Of a DNA stretch of 64,000 nucleotides, positions 1-13,258 are shown piece by piece. The number at the start of each line of letters is the position of its first letter. The stretch's first letter is position 1. Below the pieces are notes generated by a model. It was given only the letters and a program-made list of their open reading frames with translations. It did not search any database and was not told where the DNA came from. Origin of the DNA: Psilocybe azurescens (taxonomy: Eukaryota; Basidiomycota; Agaricomycetes; Agaricales; Agrocybaceae); assembly GCA_023853785.1 (NCBI GenBank), contig JAJIRX010000522.1:248001-312000 (forward strand), written 5' to 3'. A program made the position numbers and the translations under genes.

Positions 1-277
1 CTCAGGAGACATTCGACATAACTTGGACGCCAGCTAAAACGTGACATGGGCGCCTAAAATTTGCTGTAAGTGTACCGACCCTATTCCTAATCTTCGACCC
101 AATTTCAAGCCCTTGAAAAAGTGATTCATAGTTCAAATTTACAAAATTTACACCAATTGATGTTACATATCAGCCAAGACTATGCATACTTGGTAGTAGT
201 TGGTACAAGATATTCGGGAAATGTGTTGGGTGATACCCGACGAAGGAACGAAATAGCTGGAGGTCCTGCCGTCCATC

Positions 278-2640
278 CTAGCCCAAAATGATCTCCTTCC
301 ACACTGGCCCATCTCCCAGCGCTTTGGTTAAATATCGCTTCTTGATCCACCCAACAGCCACACGCTCGGCCCACTCACCGTGCCATTCAATCAGCATGAC
401 CATATATCTCCAACCAGGCTCGTCGTCTATTCTACCATTTTGGGCCCTCTCATCTCGTGCTTCGCATATAAGGATAAACTCGTGAGATTTAGGGACATTA
501 TTTTTGCACCAGTCCGGATGAACAAAAATGTTACCCAATTCTCGACCGCCTTTCCCGAATATACCAAGACGGGTGTATCCACTTTTGGGCTTCAGTTTGG
601 GTGAGGGGGTGGATGCTTGATCGAGCTTGAACATCGCAGAAACAGTCCAAAACTGTAAGAACCCCGATCCAGGGTTTGGATTGTAAGTGTCGTGAATATA
701 CTCTGGAGCACCAGCCAGTAATCGAGGGGTTGGTTCCGTCCGCGTACAATCGAATGGGAAGCGTTGTTGAACATGACCGCCGTAGAAATTTCTTGGACCA
801 CGGGAGGCGATGCTACATCCGCCTTTGGAGTCCATATGCGGATGCAATCTTCAGAATCATGAGCCCTCCTTTGATACCAGATAATCCATGTGCGCTTTCG
901 TTGTGCTGCTCGAATCCTAGATATGCTACGATTATACCAGTCCCAGATACGTGGGAATGGCGAACCACTCCAACCCGACCACGACCAGCTTGGCGCATCA
1001 GATTGACGAGTTTGAGCGTCTAAGGCGCCCCAGATAATGAACCAGTCGAAATATTTATCAGGAATTCCGTGACATAAAGTAGCTTTCAAATCCGTCTTGA
1101 AGTAGCGAGCTAATCCGGCGAATGCGTTGTAAATGTCTCCCACGGAACGTAAGTGCAAGTCCAGGATAACTCTGAATTAGTCCTTCGAATTCTCCTATGT
1201 CGTCTGGATTCTTGTCACGGGACCCTACGACTCCATGAGTCTTGCTATGCCGATCTTCGAAAACTTGATCCTCGCGCCATTCATCTGAGTTTCCGACAGC
1301 CAAACACAATTTGTCCACCAATGAATGTAAGGTTGCGTCTTGAGAACAATCTCTCTTGGAAACTGCGCATACTTCGTCACATTGACTTATCAATTGAATG
1401 GGATTACTCACGTCCATGCTCTGGTGCTGTGAACACAGCTGCTAATTAAATCCGCCGCTCTCGGTTTGAAAGCGAGTCTAAATCCAGGACCAATTTCTTC
1501 GATGGGTTGTGATACCCCTCGACTTCCAGGATGAAGTCCAGGAAGACCAGCATTAGCGTTGGCCCCGGAGGCGGCAATAATTGTCGTATATGCGGTTCCA
1601 TAAACCAAATCCATCTTCGAGATCGCGTCTATCTTAGTACTTCCTATGTAACCCGTATCGTCCTGAATGATGCACAGGCTGTCGGTCCACATATAACGAA
1701 GGCCGAGCTCCCTAACAACTTGCATCGCGTCTCGAATTGTGGCCGGAATTTTCTCCTGATTTTCTTTTGTTACGAGTGCTCCTGGTCTACGCAAGTCCGA
1801 AACGTTGGAATTGAGTAATCTGAGGATATTAGAAGGATCGACTGGTCCCCAGACATAGCTCAACGCGACATATTGGCAGTTATGCGGAGCAGGTATGATG
1901 CAGTTATCAACGACATCGATGAGGCGAAAAGAAGGGATTTCGTTCGCTGGATCTTTAATGTCTCGATCGAGCAGTTTCGACTGGTTGCAAAAGTCGGCGT
2001 GACCCTCGTGGCACATCGCGAACCAATTCTTCACCATTCCAAAGTCAATTTGGTCCTTGATCAACCTAGCGAAGTAGGATTTTGAAGGCGTAGGAGCATC
2101 GTTGGCGAGTAGCGTGATTTCGGGAAACATATTGCAACTGTCTATATTGATATAACCACCCCCTACTTTCTGTGCGTAGGGCCTAAGAACGCGAATTTGT
2201 GGGATATGATGCCAAGGTTGATCGGGATCAGGGCTCGGACCGTCTGTGTTCCAACTCATCGTAACTTCCACTGGTTCTCCATCCTCGACTTCCACAATCT
2301 CGTCTTTGAAAAGAGCCTTCAAGACCAAACGGCAAAAAGGACAGTTGGATTTATTTTTGATATCCTTTACGGCACCCAGCTTGATGTTGGGATCATCAGG
2401 TTTATTCGTGGTCTCGCCGTCGCCGGGGAGAACAACAAATCGCCTTGGTGTGAGGTTGAGTGATCTACAGGTATCGCAAAGACTATCGTTGGGTTTCGAC
2501 AAGTTTGGTACCGGTAAAAGCTCAGGGACTGTGATGCGAGTCTCGTCGTCACCATCGTCGTTATCGGATTCCGATTCCCAGTCGTTTGGGTCATCACCGA
2601 CCTCAATAATCCTTTGAAGCAGCCTTGCACTAATAGGCAT
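278..2640 (-). CDS. HET-domain (heterokaryon incompatibility) protein, frame broken
   Basis: HET proteins act in self/non-self recognition after hyphal fusion. The N-terminal part holds the classic HET signature: ALSYVWG, then IRDAMQVVRELGLRYMWTDS with SLCIIQDD. The ATG at 2640 is chosen because the longer open frame upstream begins with TTG. An intron at 1363-1411 (GTGAGT..GCAG) joins RAW-T to FQERLFSRR, the usual 'TRAWTFQE' HET block. After that the frame changes three times, near 1290 (AAA run), near 1150 (TTCC) and near 770, while the expected downstream blocks continue: WREDQVFED, NAFAGL, PSWSWSGW and the C-terminal FLQFWT. The stop is at 278-280. The gene is either a young pseudogene or intact with assembly indels; the latter fits the rest of the window. 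Family call is firm, intactness is not. Confidence 0.85.
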
Positions 2641-3187
2641 ACCGAATAGCGTATGTAGTAACTGGGAATATCTAGAGGTGGGCTGGTTCCAAGAGCGTCT
2701 TGTATGGGAGATTGACAATCAAGTACGTATGCGAGCCCTAAGGTTGTTTGAGGAATATATCCACCATCTCGTTGTTTACATATGAGTTCTCCGGTGAAAT
2801 TTGGCTGCCGGTGACACAGTTATTATTACTCTTCTCAAATATAACTACCACAAAAACTGTCTCAGCTGATCCACTGACAGATATTAAACTCACAACTACA
2901 TTTTGACTATCACGATTCACAATTCCACTAACTCCATTGCTTACCTTTTGAAGCTTGAGCAAAAGCTCAAATACTATGTCGAACGACGCCCAATAGTATT
3001 GCGAAGATCTTTCAGAAAGCAATTATATCACATTACTTACAATTTACTTCCCTCCGAATGTCAAAATATTTTGACAGCTCGAATGCTGTCTTTCAAGAAG
3101 TCTATTTTTAGACCACGGTGTAAAAGCCCGAAGGGGCTATTCCAGAGCTCAGTACTTGGACGATGACTTAGACGTACACCTCCCTAA
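2641..3187. other. intergenic, nothing recognised
   Basis: Between the HET start and the stop of the amidohydrolase. AT-rich, with no convincing coding exon. It probably holds the HET promoter and the amidohydrolase 3' end. Confidence 0.5.
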
Positions 3188-6100
3188 CTACAGCAGCAAA
3201 TCCACTACTTCTCGACGAGGAGAAATTATACCAACCACTTTGCCCTCAAAGTCAAGGAGAGTTCCTTGCCTGACTGCTACTAAGTCAGAATCATGAGATC
3301 GGACACCCAGCAAGCGTTCGAGGTTTGTGGAGGCAACAGCAATTGCATCGGGCACTGATAGTCCACCGACGGTATCGAGGGCGGCCTATTTCCAGATCAA
3401 AGTCACTTGGTAAGCACATTATTGCTATTACAGCTAGCTGGGAACGTACCCAAGCAATATCAAAACGGATGTTTCTCGAGCTCCATTGCTCCTCCACTCC
3501 GATTCCAATAGTGACATTATGTTCTCGGAGAATCGAAAACGAGTTGTCCTTGGTGAGAGGCGGTCCTGGTAAGCTATACAAATATGAAATTCAGTAGTCT
3601 TCGTTTGACACAAAGAGCACCATAATGGTCTTAATATCTCACATTCTCCTCGAATTCCAATCTCCTGGGAAAGCGCGAGAGGGTCGCAATATAACCCCAA
3701 CTCCTGCCTCCCCGATTTCTTTGGCCACAAGATGCGCCTCTTTAGCTCCTGCAAACGTTACCTGGATCGATTTCCCGTGACCCTTCTCGACTTCCTTCTT
3801 GAGGTTTATCAACGAAGCCATGATATCCGCACTTTGCACTTGAATAACAAGAGGTATCTCTCCCTATGGGCAATTGTGGGTGATTGGCAGTAAATCAAGC
3901 AAGATCGAGGCATCGTACCTTGACTACACTTTCGAAGCTGGCGCCCAGTTGGCCCTTGCCTTTACCGTCAAGCAGACTACGTAGGACAGCTATCTGCGTG
4001 CTGACACTAGTAGTCGTTGACCAGCCAACAGCGACATGTAATGCTGTCGCTTCTTGTAGCACAGCTCCCTTCGACAGTCCATGTGGCGATCCTGTGGTAA
4101 ACGCGGTCCCCAGTCCACTTATGAGACCAGACGAGGTTGGCGCAGTGACTCCAATAGCCACTCCCGACCGATATGCAAGTCTAGATTCGAAATCAGTTAA
4201 TTAAATGTGGTTCATAGTTTTAGTCTGTGACTCACAGAGCGTCTCGAGTAGAGAATTGGAGTCCATCCGCAGCTCGTATAACGCTACCTTCGCCAAGGAT
4301 AGCAGGAGTGTCAGATACCAGCGGATCATGAACAGGTCCATCATTGGTCGACGCCTCGCCATCAATGTGATTGAGAGCCAAGCGACTCCCGAAACTGATA
4401 AGCGCCGGTCTGAAGAGGACAGTAAGCGACATGGGTCCATCGTCCCCACGAACAAGCCAATTACGTACGATATGGATCCTCCATCTAAGTCAATACTTGC
4501 AATACCTGTACCTGCCCGTGCGGCAGAAGGGCAATCCAGCAACACGCCAAAACATGTTATTTTGCCATGCTCAACGACAACGACACCGGGCTTTCCAGTT
4601 TGCGCGGTAGAGAACACCTCTCGGACATCAGCACCTTCTCTCAGAAGCACGCTGTTTACATTAGTAAATATGACAGTATCGGATTCCGATTTGTTGGGCT
4701 CTAGAGGGGGGAGACCATCGTAGTTGACGGCATCCTTGGCTTCTTGAGAGAAATCAGGCGTCTTTGGCACGCGCTGTGAGGAAGAAGGCTTTGGATTCAC
4801 GTATGGTTTATCGAGTTGTGGAATCCCATCTATAAAAACCTGGGCTGGTGTTGCACCGAGGGCCAGAGGATGACTATCCCAGAGGACAATGTCTATCATT
4901 TCTCTCGTCAATTCTGATCAGAAAACGATCAGAAATCTAAGTCGTACCCGCGTCATATCCTGCATGGAAAATCAGACTTGAGGGGCATCGAATTATATAG
5001 TTGAATACTTACCTGGTTTGATGAATCCTATTCGATGGTCATAGCCAAGGACCGTAGCAGGCGTTGATGTCACCGAGGCCAGAGCTAGATTATGTGGCAA
5101 ACCGTAATAATGTGCTTGCTGCGCCTCATTCAACAAGAAACGAGAATCCAGGACAGGATGGTCACTCTAGAGATACGAGCATCAGAGATTGAAAAGTTTA
5201 TGCGAATAAAGAGTGTGTCATTTGCCTTCATTACGACTTTTAAGCCGTGTTCGGCTAGAATGCGGGGGCAAATTCGGATCCTCGATAAGCCTCACGCTTG
5301 TATCGCGCGTTAGTTGCAAATAATGCAATAGCAGGTGGATGGCCTGATTGAAGCGTATTCAGATCAAAATAAATTACCACAAGATCCAGACGAACCGTAT
5401 GCTTTCTTCAGCAAGTCTGGTACGAGGTAGGTCTCGTGGGCGTGATGGAAAGCTGCAATTGAGAATTTGAACTCATTGGTCAGCTGTGGGTGAGTCGAGA
5501 TTAGCCTGTCTTATTGTGATTGACATGGAGAGTACATACGCGAACAATTCCATCGAGGTCGACCCCTTCATAACAGTGATTGTGGATCTAGCGGAACGTT
5601 ATATAATATGAGAACGGAATCAAGGCTAGTGGATCTTTAAATGATGTACCTTGACGCGCCCACGAAGAACATCCACTAAGGCTTCCCATTGCAAGTCATC
5701 TGGGAACTCTCCGAGATCTTTCCATTGTCCATTTAAAGCTTTAACGCAGTATTCATCCTGTTTCTCCTTAATTTTACGCGCGGTATTGTATCTAGCAGAC
5801 ATTCAGATCGCTATTTTCGATATCTCGGAGGACAATTACCCTTCTCTAAAGGCCCAAATTGTATCCATTCGGGTATTCGAGTACACCCTACCTGTTCAAA
5901 TGTCGCTCATGAGAGCTAAGCTCAGTAGTAAGGGCCTGAGAGCAATACTCACTTGGATTCTCACCACACGCGTGCCTAGAAAATTGATGATCAGACAACG
6001 AACTAGAAGTCTTTCATTCTTGAACGTACTTCATTTGTCTCCAACGAGGCCGAAAAGACGAATCTACGTGACTTCCATTCAGCTCAAAGGGAGGTTCAAG

Positions 6101-6906
6101 AACCATGGCAGTCGAAGATCTCTCAGCAGTAGGCCTAAGCTTGATGGTGAACGCCTGTCCACCTGGAGGAATTTCCATAAACAAATGATATCGCCATCTA
6201 GCATCAAGGCATACCTATGGCGTTAGCGGATCCAGGGAGAACGTTCGCTGTAGTCACACCCCCGAGACAGATAGTTGATAGGCTTCATCGTGAGTGTTGA
6301 GTCCGTCAAGTGCTCTAAGCCAGGGAAGGATGGGACCCTTGCGAGAGTTGCCGTCGCTGGAACCTCTCAAGGAAGGTGCACTGGACACTCCGAGGTGAGA
6401 ATGAAGGTCCACAATGCTAAAATAATGCAAGTCAAAATGATGGAAAGCGAAGGTTTATGAGATTAGGCCATACCCTGGGGTTATCCAAGCGCCTCCTGCA
6501 TCAACCACGACCAGGTTTTTGTAAGCTTTCAACACCTTTATCGTGCCAATTTCCTTGATAAGACCCTTATCAAGAAGAATATCCCCAACGACAACTTCAT
6601 TTCCCGAGTCGCGTCCAGTCCAAATACTCGCGTTTCTTACGAGCGTGGGGGAGTCCCTGAGACATATCGGTCCGAATGTTCTCTCTGGTGAAAACCGTCC
6701 GGGGGACCAGGTAAGTCATGTAGGCTTTGACACTTCTGAACTATTTGGGCTGCATTGATAGGTACTTTGTCTGAGACTTGAGCGCGCCAGTCGAGAGTTA
6801 TACCAAATGAGGAAATTGTCGCAACAACGACAAGAAGACTAGCTAGGAGAACCCTCAGTAAGGCCAAACGACCAATTCCAGTGCGATATAATGGATGTTT
6901 ATCCAT
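3188..6906 (-). CDS. membrane-anchored amidohydrolase (metallo-dependent hydrolase)
   Basis: Multi-exon gene starting at the ATG at 6906. Residues about 12-36 form a hydrophobic segment after a short basic tail, suggesting a type II anchor or signal anchor. The metal-binding HxH appears as DLHSHLG near 6.4 kb, with TTANVLPGSANAIG just after. Further blocks are HNHCYEGVDLDG, AFHHAHETYLVPDLLK, the near-C-terminal IVLWDSHPLALGATPAQVF, and a final exon ending VVGIISPRREVVDLLL at the TAG at 3188. This order matches the basidiomycete amidohydrolase family often annotated with carbohydrate esterase 9. The substrate is unknown. Two exons read through only if a five-base C/G run (6259-6263 and 6647-6651) is six bases, as in other genes of this window. 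Confidence 0.8.
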
Positions 6907-7265
6907 AATAGTGATAAGAGATAATAGTGTTCACTTGAGAATGGGCAGAGTTTCCACAGTTATTCAGTGAATGCATGTGCATTTGTAAACAAAGATGACA
7001 GTGCGTGTATTTCGACATTTGGCTTCCATATGGCACTCTGGAAATTCCCGAACTATTAGAACTCCTCCATTGGGTAATGGTGTAGGCCGAGCTCAAGCCG
7101 AGCTTCGAATAAGTTCTCAAGCTTCTTTAACTTATGTTTGGAAAGCATTCGGCGGCCTATCAGTGATATAATATTGTTGAAAGTCGTTCCTCTGCAACAA
7201 TAGTTCGGTTTTACACGATAAACTGAGTCAAGTTCTACATCAGTTCTACATATCTTGGCGAAGAG
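6907..7265. other. intergenic, nothing recognised
   Basis: About 360 bases upstream of the amidohydrolase and downstream of the first F-box gene. No coding or RNA feature seen. Confidence 0.5.
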
Positions 7266-8980
7266 TCACCCTGATCCTGGAATACCAGGAAACGGATGAC
7301 TTTCGTATCCTATCTCCATTCCAAATCCCTCTCCAGCGTCCAAAAACGTTAAATCACCATTATCGTTCTTCACTATTCTGGCCACTGGGTAGGGTGTTTG
7401 ATATCGATTAGAGAAATTTGTCATAGACCGAAGTTTTCTGAATTTTCCCTTCTGCGCCAGTTTGAAAGCCCCGTCGAAGAAACGCCTCCGATCAGTCTCA
7501 GAGTAAAAATTATCGCCATCGAGATAGGAGACATAGATGCGTTCAAGATGTTCAAACCCTGAAATTGCATCGTCGTCGCATAAAATGTCCTTTTTTAATC
7601 CAAAAGTTAACAAGTGTCGTAAGAAAATAGGGAGAAATAACCAACAAAGAACACTTCGGCATTCATGATTTTGCTATGAAGGCCTATTTCCTCTAAATTG
7701 GGCGTACTTTTGGAAATGGTTTGGATATAGTTGATCAGACCTGTTCTAAATTCAGGAGAGTTAGAAGTCCCGGATTGCAAGAGTAGCATTTGTATCTCTA
7801 AACTCTTGAGGCGCGGCAAGCCATCTGGTATCGCCTCTCGCAACAGACGAGGAACATCTGTGCCAGAGCTTTTCCAAATACAAAGGCGGAGTAGCTGGTG
7901 CAGGATAGGCGCCAATTTCTGGACGTCCTTGTAGTTGGCCTTGAAAAACGGCGTATACAGATTCAAGTAAAAAGTGATGATAGAGACATATCATGCTGAC
8001 CTCGAGATATTTGAGCGCAGGCAAGGTTCCCACAGGGATAGTATCCGCAAACCAGCTACTGCTGCCCGTACTAGACGATATATTCAACCTCTCCAATTTT
8101 GGATGGCGACCCCAGAATGGCATGGTTTCCGAAGAATCACTGAGTTGAAACGATGATAAAGTCAGGCTCCTCAAGTTCGGAAAATGCAGGGAAGAGAGAG
8201 GCGCCGGGGCAGGTGGCCCACTGCTGCTAAACATGAAATTAAGGGAAAGAGTGTGTAACGAAGAAGATAGGTTGCAAAAATTTTGTGACATTATTTTGAG
8301 CCCTTCGCTCTCCGATTGGCTTGGGAACAAACTGAGTCCAAAATTTTCAAGATGCTAAAGTACAAACAAAATGCATTGTCAATGGCAATACTGTCGAGGT
8401 TCTATCAAGTCTCACGACTTACCTTGAATTCTCTAAATTCATAAATTCCTGACTGTAGAATCCATGGCGAGAGAGATATGTCCTCAAGTCCTGACAAAAC
8501 GACAGATTTAATACGAGGACAGTTCTTAGCCAATTTACTCCAAAATTCCGCCGGCAGAATCCCATATCCCTTAGGTTGGTAGCTGCGCCATCCCATTAAA
8601 AGATGGAGACTTAATGCTCCCAAGTTAGGAAGTAGTCCATTGGACACTAGTTTGTCCAACCCTTTGATGGCGTTAAAGAATAAAGGATCAATTCCACTAC
8701 CATGTCTAGTCTTTCGTGAGAGATCAGACATGATGTGAAGTCCCCTGATATATTGTCCGAGCTCCGGCTTTTGCAGAATCTTAACGATCGTGTGCTGTGT
8801 GTCGTTTTCATTCCTCAGGATTACGTGGGAGTAGAGGATGGGGTGGAACACCTCGTAAAATGCGTGATTAACGAGCGTCAATGAAAGAAGCGCCGAAGGC
8901 GCAGCATGTAAGGGAAATGCGGTTGCAATGTCAGAGAAAAGTTCTGTCGGAAGGTCTTCAAGGCTCAAATTGGCGGCCAT
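7266..8980 (-). CDS. F-box/LRR-like protein, copy 1
   Basis: Four exons fit well: 8980-8423, 8354-8001, 7939-7646 and 7589-7266. The N-terminus (LPTELFSDIATAFPLHAAPS, then LTLVNHAFYEVFHPILYSHV) is the F-box-like start common in Agaricomycetes. It is followed by degenerate leucine-rich units such as SLHFPNLRSLTLSSF and LPRLKSLEIQ. The C-terminal exon ends GYESHPFPGIPGSG. F-box proteins normally bind SKP1 and choose substrates for SCF ubiquitin ligases; the substrate cannot be seen here. A second ATG lies further upstream in frame, but the one at 8980 directly precedes the F-box. Its tandem paralogue follows at 9.5-11.2 kb. All four exons are open without frame repair. Confidence 0.75.
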
Positions 8981-9522
8981 TATATGGACCAAAGTTGTAC
9001 TCTGGATGAGCAATCCTGGATCTGTTAATTCAGTCAGAATATGTGGAAAATGATGTGATGTAGCATGTAGCACTTTCCTCGTCGGAAAACTCTGGCGCTA
9101 TGGATAATAGAGGAGCTACAAACTTGGCAATGCTAGTGTGGGAAGAACTCATAGACGTAGAAGTCAGCTTATAAACGACTTATTATGGGATGGGCAGCAT
9201 GCGCGCTACGTCGCAGCCACAGCACTCATGAGTCATATGCATACTATGCGGCGTAGCTCGCAGCTGGAGCTAACTTCGTTCCAGTATAGCGATCAATCAG
9301 ACTATCTGATTGATAAAAATCTCACTCTGATTTCTGCCTAAATTCTCGCCCTCCACTTAATACGTAGCCCGCAGAGCTAGTTCTCCTGATTTCCTATACA
9401 GATGACCTTGTCTGGTCATAAGAAGATCTTCTGACACTCCGTATGTCCTGCTCAAGGTCCTAAGTCTATCAAGGGCAGCACAAAATATCGATGTTACAAA
9501 AGACCAATAATCGAGTACATAA
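8981..9522. other. intergenic between the F-box paralogues
   Basis: No gene recognised. It presumably contains the promoter of copy 1 and the 3' end of copy 2. Confidence 0.5.
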
Positions 9523-11205
9523 TTATCCTGATCCCGGAATACCGCCAAAAGGTCGGTCCTCGTAGCCAATCTGCATGCCATTGCCCTCCTTAGCTACTAC
9601 GTTTGTGACCTTGCCCCCAGTTCTCATTATTTTGGCGACAGTATAGGGATAGTCATAGCGATTAGAGATGTTTGTCACTGAGTTGAGTTTCTTCCATTTC
9701 TGTGCCAATTTGAAGAAAGTTCGAGGAACCACTCTCGAGGGTCCGCGAGGATAGAAATATGTTTGCAGTAGCCAATGTACAGCCGTTCAAGGCATTCAAA
9801 GCCTTGAACTCGGTCGATGAGTAGCCTCTTCTAAATCAGTTCAACCAAAGTATATAAATCTAGCACAGCAGAGGTAGCACCGAACGCATAAACTCACAAA
9901 GCAGAGTTCCATGGTCAAATTTGTACATGTGGCGCCCAATTCTTCCAATTTTGGGGCTCTTTTCCCAATGGAATGGATATAGCTCGACAGTCCCATTGAA
10001 ATTGGTATCTCACTTGTTTGGGAGAGCTCCTTGAATTTGCAGACTTCTGAGGCGGAGCAGGCCATCAGGTAACACATGCTCGAGCAGATGGAGGAGTTCC
10101 TTCTTGATAGAATTCCGTATGGAAAGTCGAACAAGTCGCGGCAGTATCGGCGCCAGAGCTCGAACGTTCTTGTAGTCGGCCTTCATCCATGATCAAGTAT
10201 ATAAATATAGGTTGACGAGATTGATTTAAATAAGAAGTTGCCCTTACATCGAGATGTATTAGGTTAGGCAGTAGCCCCTGAATTATATCTGAGTCGTCTG
10301 AAAACCAGGGCAGTCCAGGGTCGTCAGGCGACAGATTCAGCTTCTCCAAGTTTGGATGGCGCCTCCAGAATGACATCGCTTCCGATGTATTATTTAGCCG
10401 AAAAGAAGGCAAGGCCAACATCTTCAAGTTGGGAAAGTGGAGGGATAATATAGGAGATAAGCAAGGATACACGTAGGGATCAAGCGAGAGAGAAAGAGTT
10501 TGCAAAGAGAAAGACAAGTAGGGCACGCTGCGGGTAAACAATCCAAACCCGCCATTTAATGCAAGAGAGGTATTGAAGAAATTAAGTCCAATTCTGTCGA
10601 GATTCTATAAAATGGCAATTATTGAAACCTGTCTTTCTTGTGGTGGATATTTCAGTGGGGCTTACGCTGAAAGTCCTGAGCTCGTCCGCTCTGGATTCCT
10701 GAACCCACGGAATGAAGAACGAAACCTCCGGCCCTGAGACAACAATATCTTTTATGAGAGGGCATTTTCCCACTAGGTTGCCCCAGAAATTTGCAGAAAA
10801 TCGTCCGCAACCCCTTGGGATAGTAGCCAAATCAATGTCGACAGAGCATAAAAAGCAAATATTCTGAGGTATGGCAACAGTCCTCGCGATATCAGCCTCT
10901 CTACCCCAGCGGTAACGTCAAAGTTAAGCTTGGACTCCCAGATGGGATTGTACATGATATGAAAGACCTCTAACGTGTCGTCCAAGTTTTGGGTTGTCTA
11001 AAATCTTGGTTATAGCCTGCATTGCATGTCCCTTATTTCTGAGAATGACTTGCGAGTACAGGAAAGGGTAGATATTGTCGTATAGGGTGTGATTTGTGAT
11101 GGCCAACGAAAGGAGGGTAGATGGAGTTGCATGCAATGGGATGGATGTCGCGATTTCGGTAAGGAGCTCTATAGGAAGGCTGTCTATCGACGACCTTCTT
11201 AGCAT
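9523..11205 (-). CDS. F-box/LRR-like protein, copy 2, frame broken
   Basis: Tandem paralogue of the gene at 7.3-9.0 kb. It shares the N-terminus (LPIELLTEIATSIPLHATPS) and the C-terminal GYEDRPFGGIPGSG. Compared with copy 1, the first exon is interrupted by two single-base differences in homopolymers: an extra base in the A run at 10962-10964 and a missing base in the run 10850-10854 (plus-strand letters). With both ignored, the protein aligns to copy 1 throughout. The start at 11205 is chosen to match copy 1. The gene may be decaying or may simply carry assembly errors. Role as for copy 1: probable substrate receptor of an SCF complex. Confidence 0.7.
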
Positions 11206-11711
11206 CTTGCTAAAGGTAGTGTTAACTAGAGATGAGAAAAGTTGATGATAGTATTGATGAAGAAAAAATAATCCTAGCACATTCGCGCTCCTGCACAGCT
11301 GTCAGCTCACGTAATACAGAGTCACTCGGTCTTCATGGTATTGAAACCCAGTACTGCGAGGCTTAAAGCTTAAAGCATCAAAACACCAAAATGGATGTAA
11401 TACATTTGGGCACCTAGAACTGACAACAAACTTTTGAACATCTAGGTCACTTGAATGTGAGTGGTATGTCAATAAGCGCCCACTGTAATCCTAGCGTATG
11501 GGGATAAACTTGAAGTCACACTATTAGGACAAGTTTTAAGTCACCTTGCCATAGATGTCATTTACAATATAAAATCGGTAGAGAGCGGTGAGCAATTAGA
11601 AGGACTCAGAGGCGCAATGGCCGTTAGATGGATACAGTTACATTCAGAGTTTTCATTAACATTTTTATGTGTGAGCTAACGGTATCAGTCATTTCCCCAG
11701 CTCTCAGCATC
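11206..11711. other. intergenic, nothing recognised
   Basis: AT-rich stretch upstream of F-box copy 2 and downstream of the kinase-like gene. No feature found. Confidence 0.5.
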
Positions 11712-13258
11712 TCATCCACAATAGCCACAAGAGCAAGCAAATCCTGGCTTTAGCCATGGGTTATTCTTCAACTCCGCAATAGTAGGTCGATCTGCAGGAT
11801 CTAAGGCTAAGCATTTTTCGATAAATTGAATAGCTTGTCGTGTTTGATCTGGTGTTATATTGGGCATCCCACTTGTAACGAAACGGCTTTCAAGAGTGTC
11901 CTCGGGAATATCCTCAACGAATCGACCTTCAAAAATCAATGTCAGAGAATAGATCAAAATATTGGATGAAAGGAGTACCATCTTCGGCGAAGAAGCACTC
12001 TCGCACCGGGGATTTGAGCGCGATTTCCCGTTTGAAGCGGTCTTGAACCATCGCTTGAATCCATGCAAGATGATCACCCTCATCTTCCGTCTGCTCTGGA
12101 AGAACCAGGGGAGCTCCCGTCAGTAGATGATATACCTACGAGAAAAAAGCAGGTGGTTAGATCATTTGTACAATATCATGGCTTTGAAGGACGACAAATA
12201 TAATCAAAAAAAAACTTACGGCACATCCAATCATCCAAACGTCCACCTTAGTGTCATACGAGGTTTCAATAATGGTCTCAGGTGGACGCAGTGCCACATC
12301 TACACCAGACCAAGTAGGTTCTCTATTACTAAATTGAGCTGTAGGGAGGGCATCAGCATCAATTGGGCTTGAGAGAAGATGTTCAAGTACCATGGCCAAC
12401 ATTACTTAAATATAGAGAGCTGTGTACAAGCATAGCTTGTGTCTCATTCCAGGTGTAGCCATGTGGGATTGGTTGGGAACGGACAATGGGGTACTCGACT
12501 CCGTCGACAACGACCTTTGCTCGACTGTACACGGTGGGAGCTGAGCAAGTTTACTTTCGAGATCTTGCTTGCTTTGGCCAACAAAGAAGCGAATGTTATC
12601 CCCGTTAACGGCTTTAAGATGGACATAATTGCAAGATTATGTCAATCACTGTATTAGATAGGTCAAAGTCGGTGCTACATACCTCCGTGAATAATTGACA
12701 GCTTATGGAGCTCTAAAAGTGGAACCATTATCGATGCGATAGCCTTCTGCACAACGTGCACAGGGAGAGTCTTTGTGGGCGAAGTCAGGCGCAGGTCCTC
12801 CATGGATGCGCCAAGAACTGCAAGCCCAATGCAAAGGTGGTCCCCATGGGCGCTTTTCTCGGTGAAATGGCATTGGAGACTCGGAAGATCATCCAACTCT
12901 CCCCTCTGAATTATTTGTAGAGCTTCCAGCTCGTGGCTCGTCTGCTTCGTCGCATGGACAGTCAGAATCTTAAGCGCTATGTACCGATCATTTCTACAGG
13001 AGACAATTTGATCAAATCAGTAAGACCGATAAAGGACAAGGAGACCCCCATGGCATTCCTGTAGGGCGGTCACCAGAATACGAGGATGCGTACGTACTCT
13101 GCATCGATGACGAGCCATACAGATGATCGTGGTCCATATCCCAGCTTGCGTACGACCTCATATCGGTTTTTGTCAAGTTTAAGCCCTGGAAAGGCGGGGA
13201 AGTATCCCGATCCTTCAGAGGCAGGCGTGGAGAGAGGTTCTTCAGGAAATTGGGACAT
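11712..13258 (-). CDS. SRPK-like protein kinase fold, probable pseudokinase
   Basis: Multi-exon kinase-like gene with an ATG at 13258. The N-terminal lobe keeps a glycine loop (LGYGPRSSVWLV), the ATP-anchoring lysine in YIALKIL and an acidic helix C (ELEALQII). The C-terminal lobe keeps the RPPE motif (ALRPPETIIE), VDVWMIGC and the ending LALDPADRPTIAELKNNPWL. Splicing the intron after IIHG onto the next exon gives HGAVNGDNIRF where active SRPK-like kinases have HGDVKPDNILF. The catalytic Asp and the following Lys are therefore replaced by Ala and Asn. No clear DFG is seen; the equivalent region reads LSNVG. One or two homopolymer-type frame breaks lie between these blocks. Phosphotransfer is unlikely; a binding or regulatory role is inferred. 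Confidence 0.7.

Noticed and set aside
2641..2718. Longer HET N-terminus beginning at 2718
   Set aside because: The first codon there is TTG; the first in-frame ATG is at 2640.
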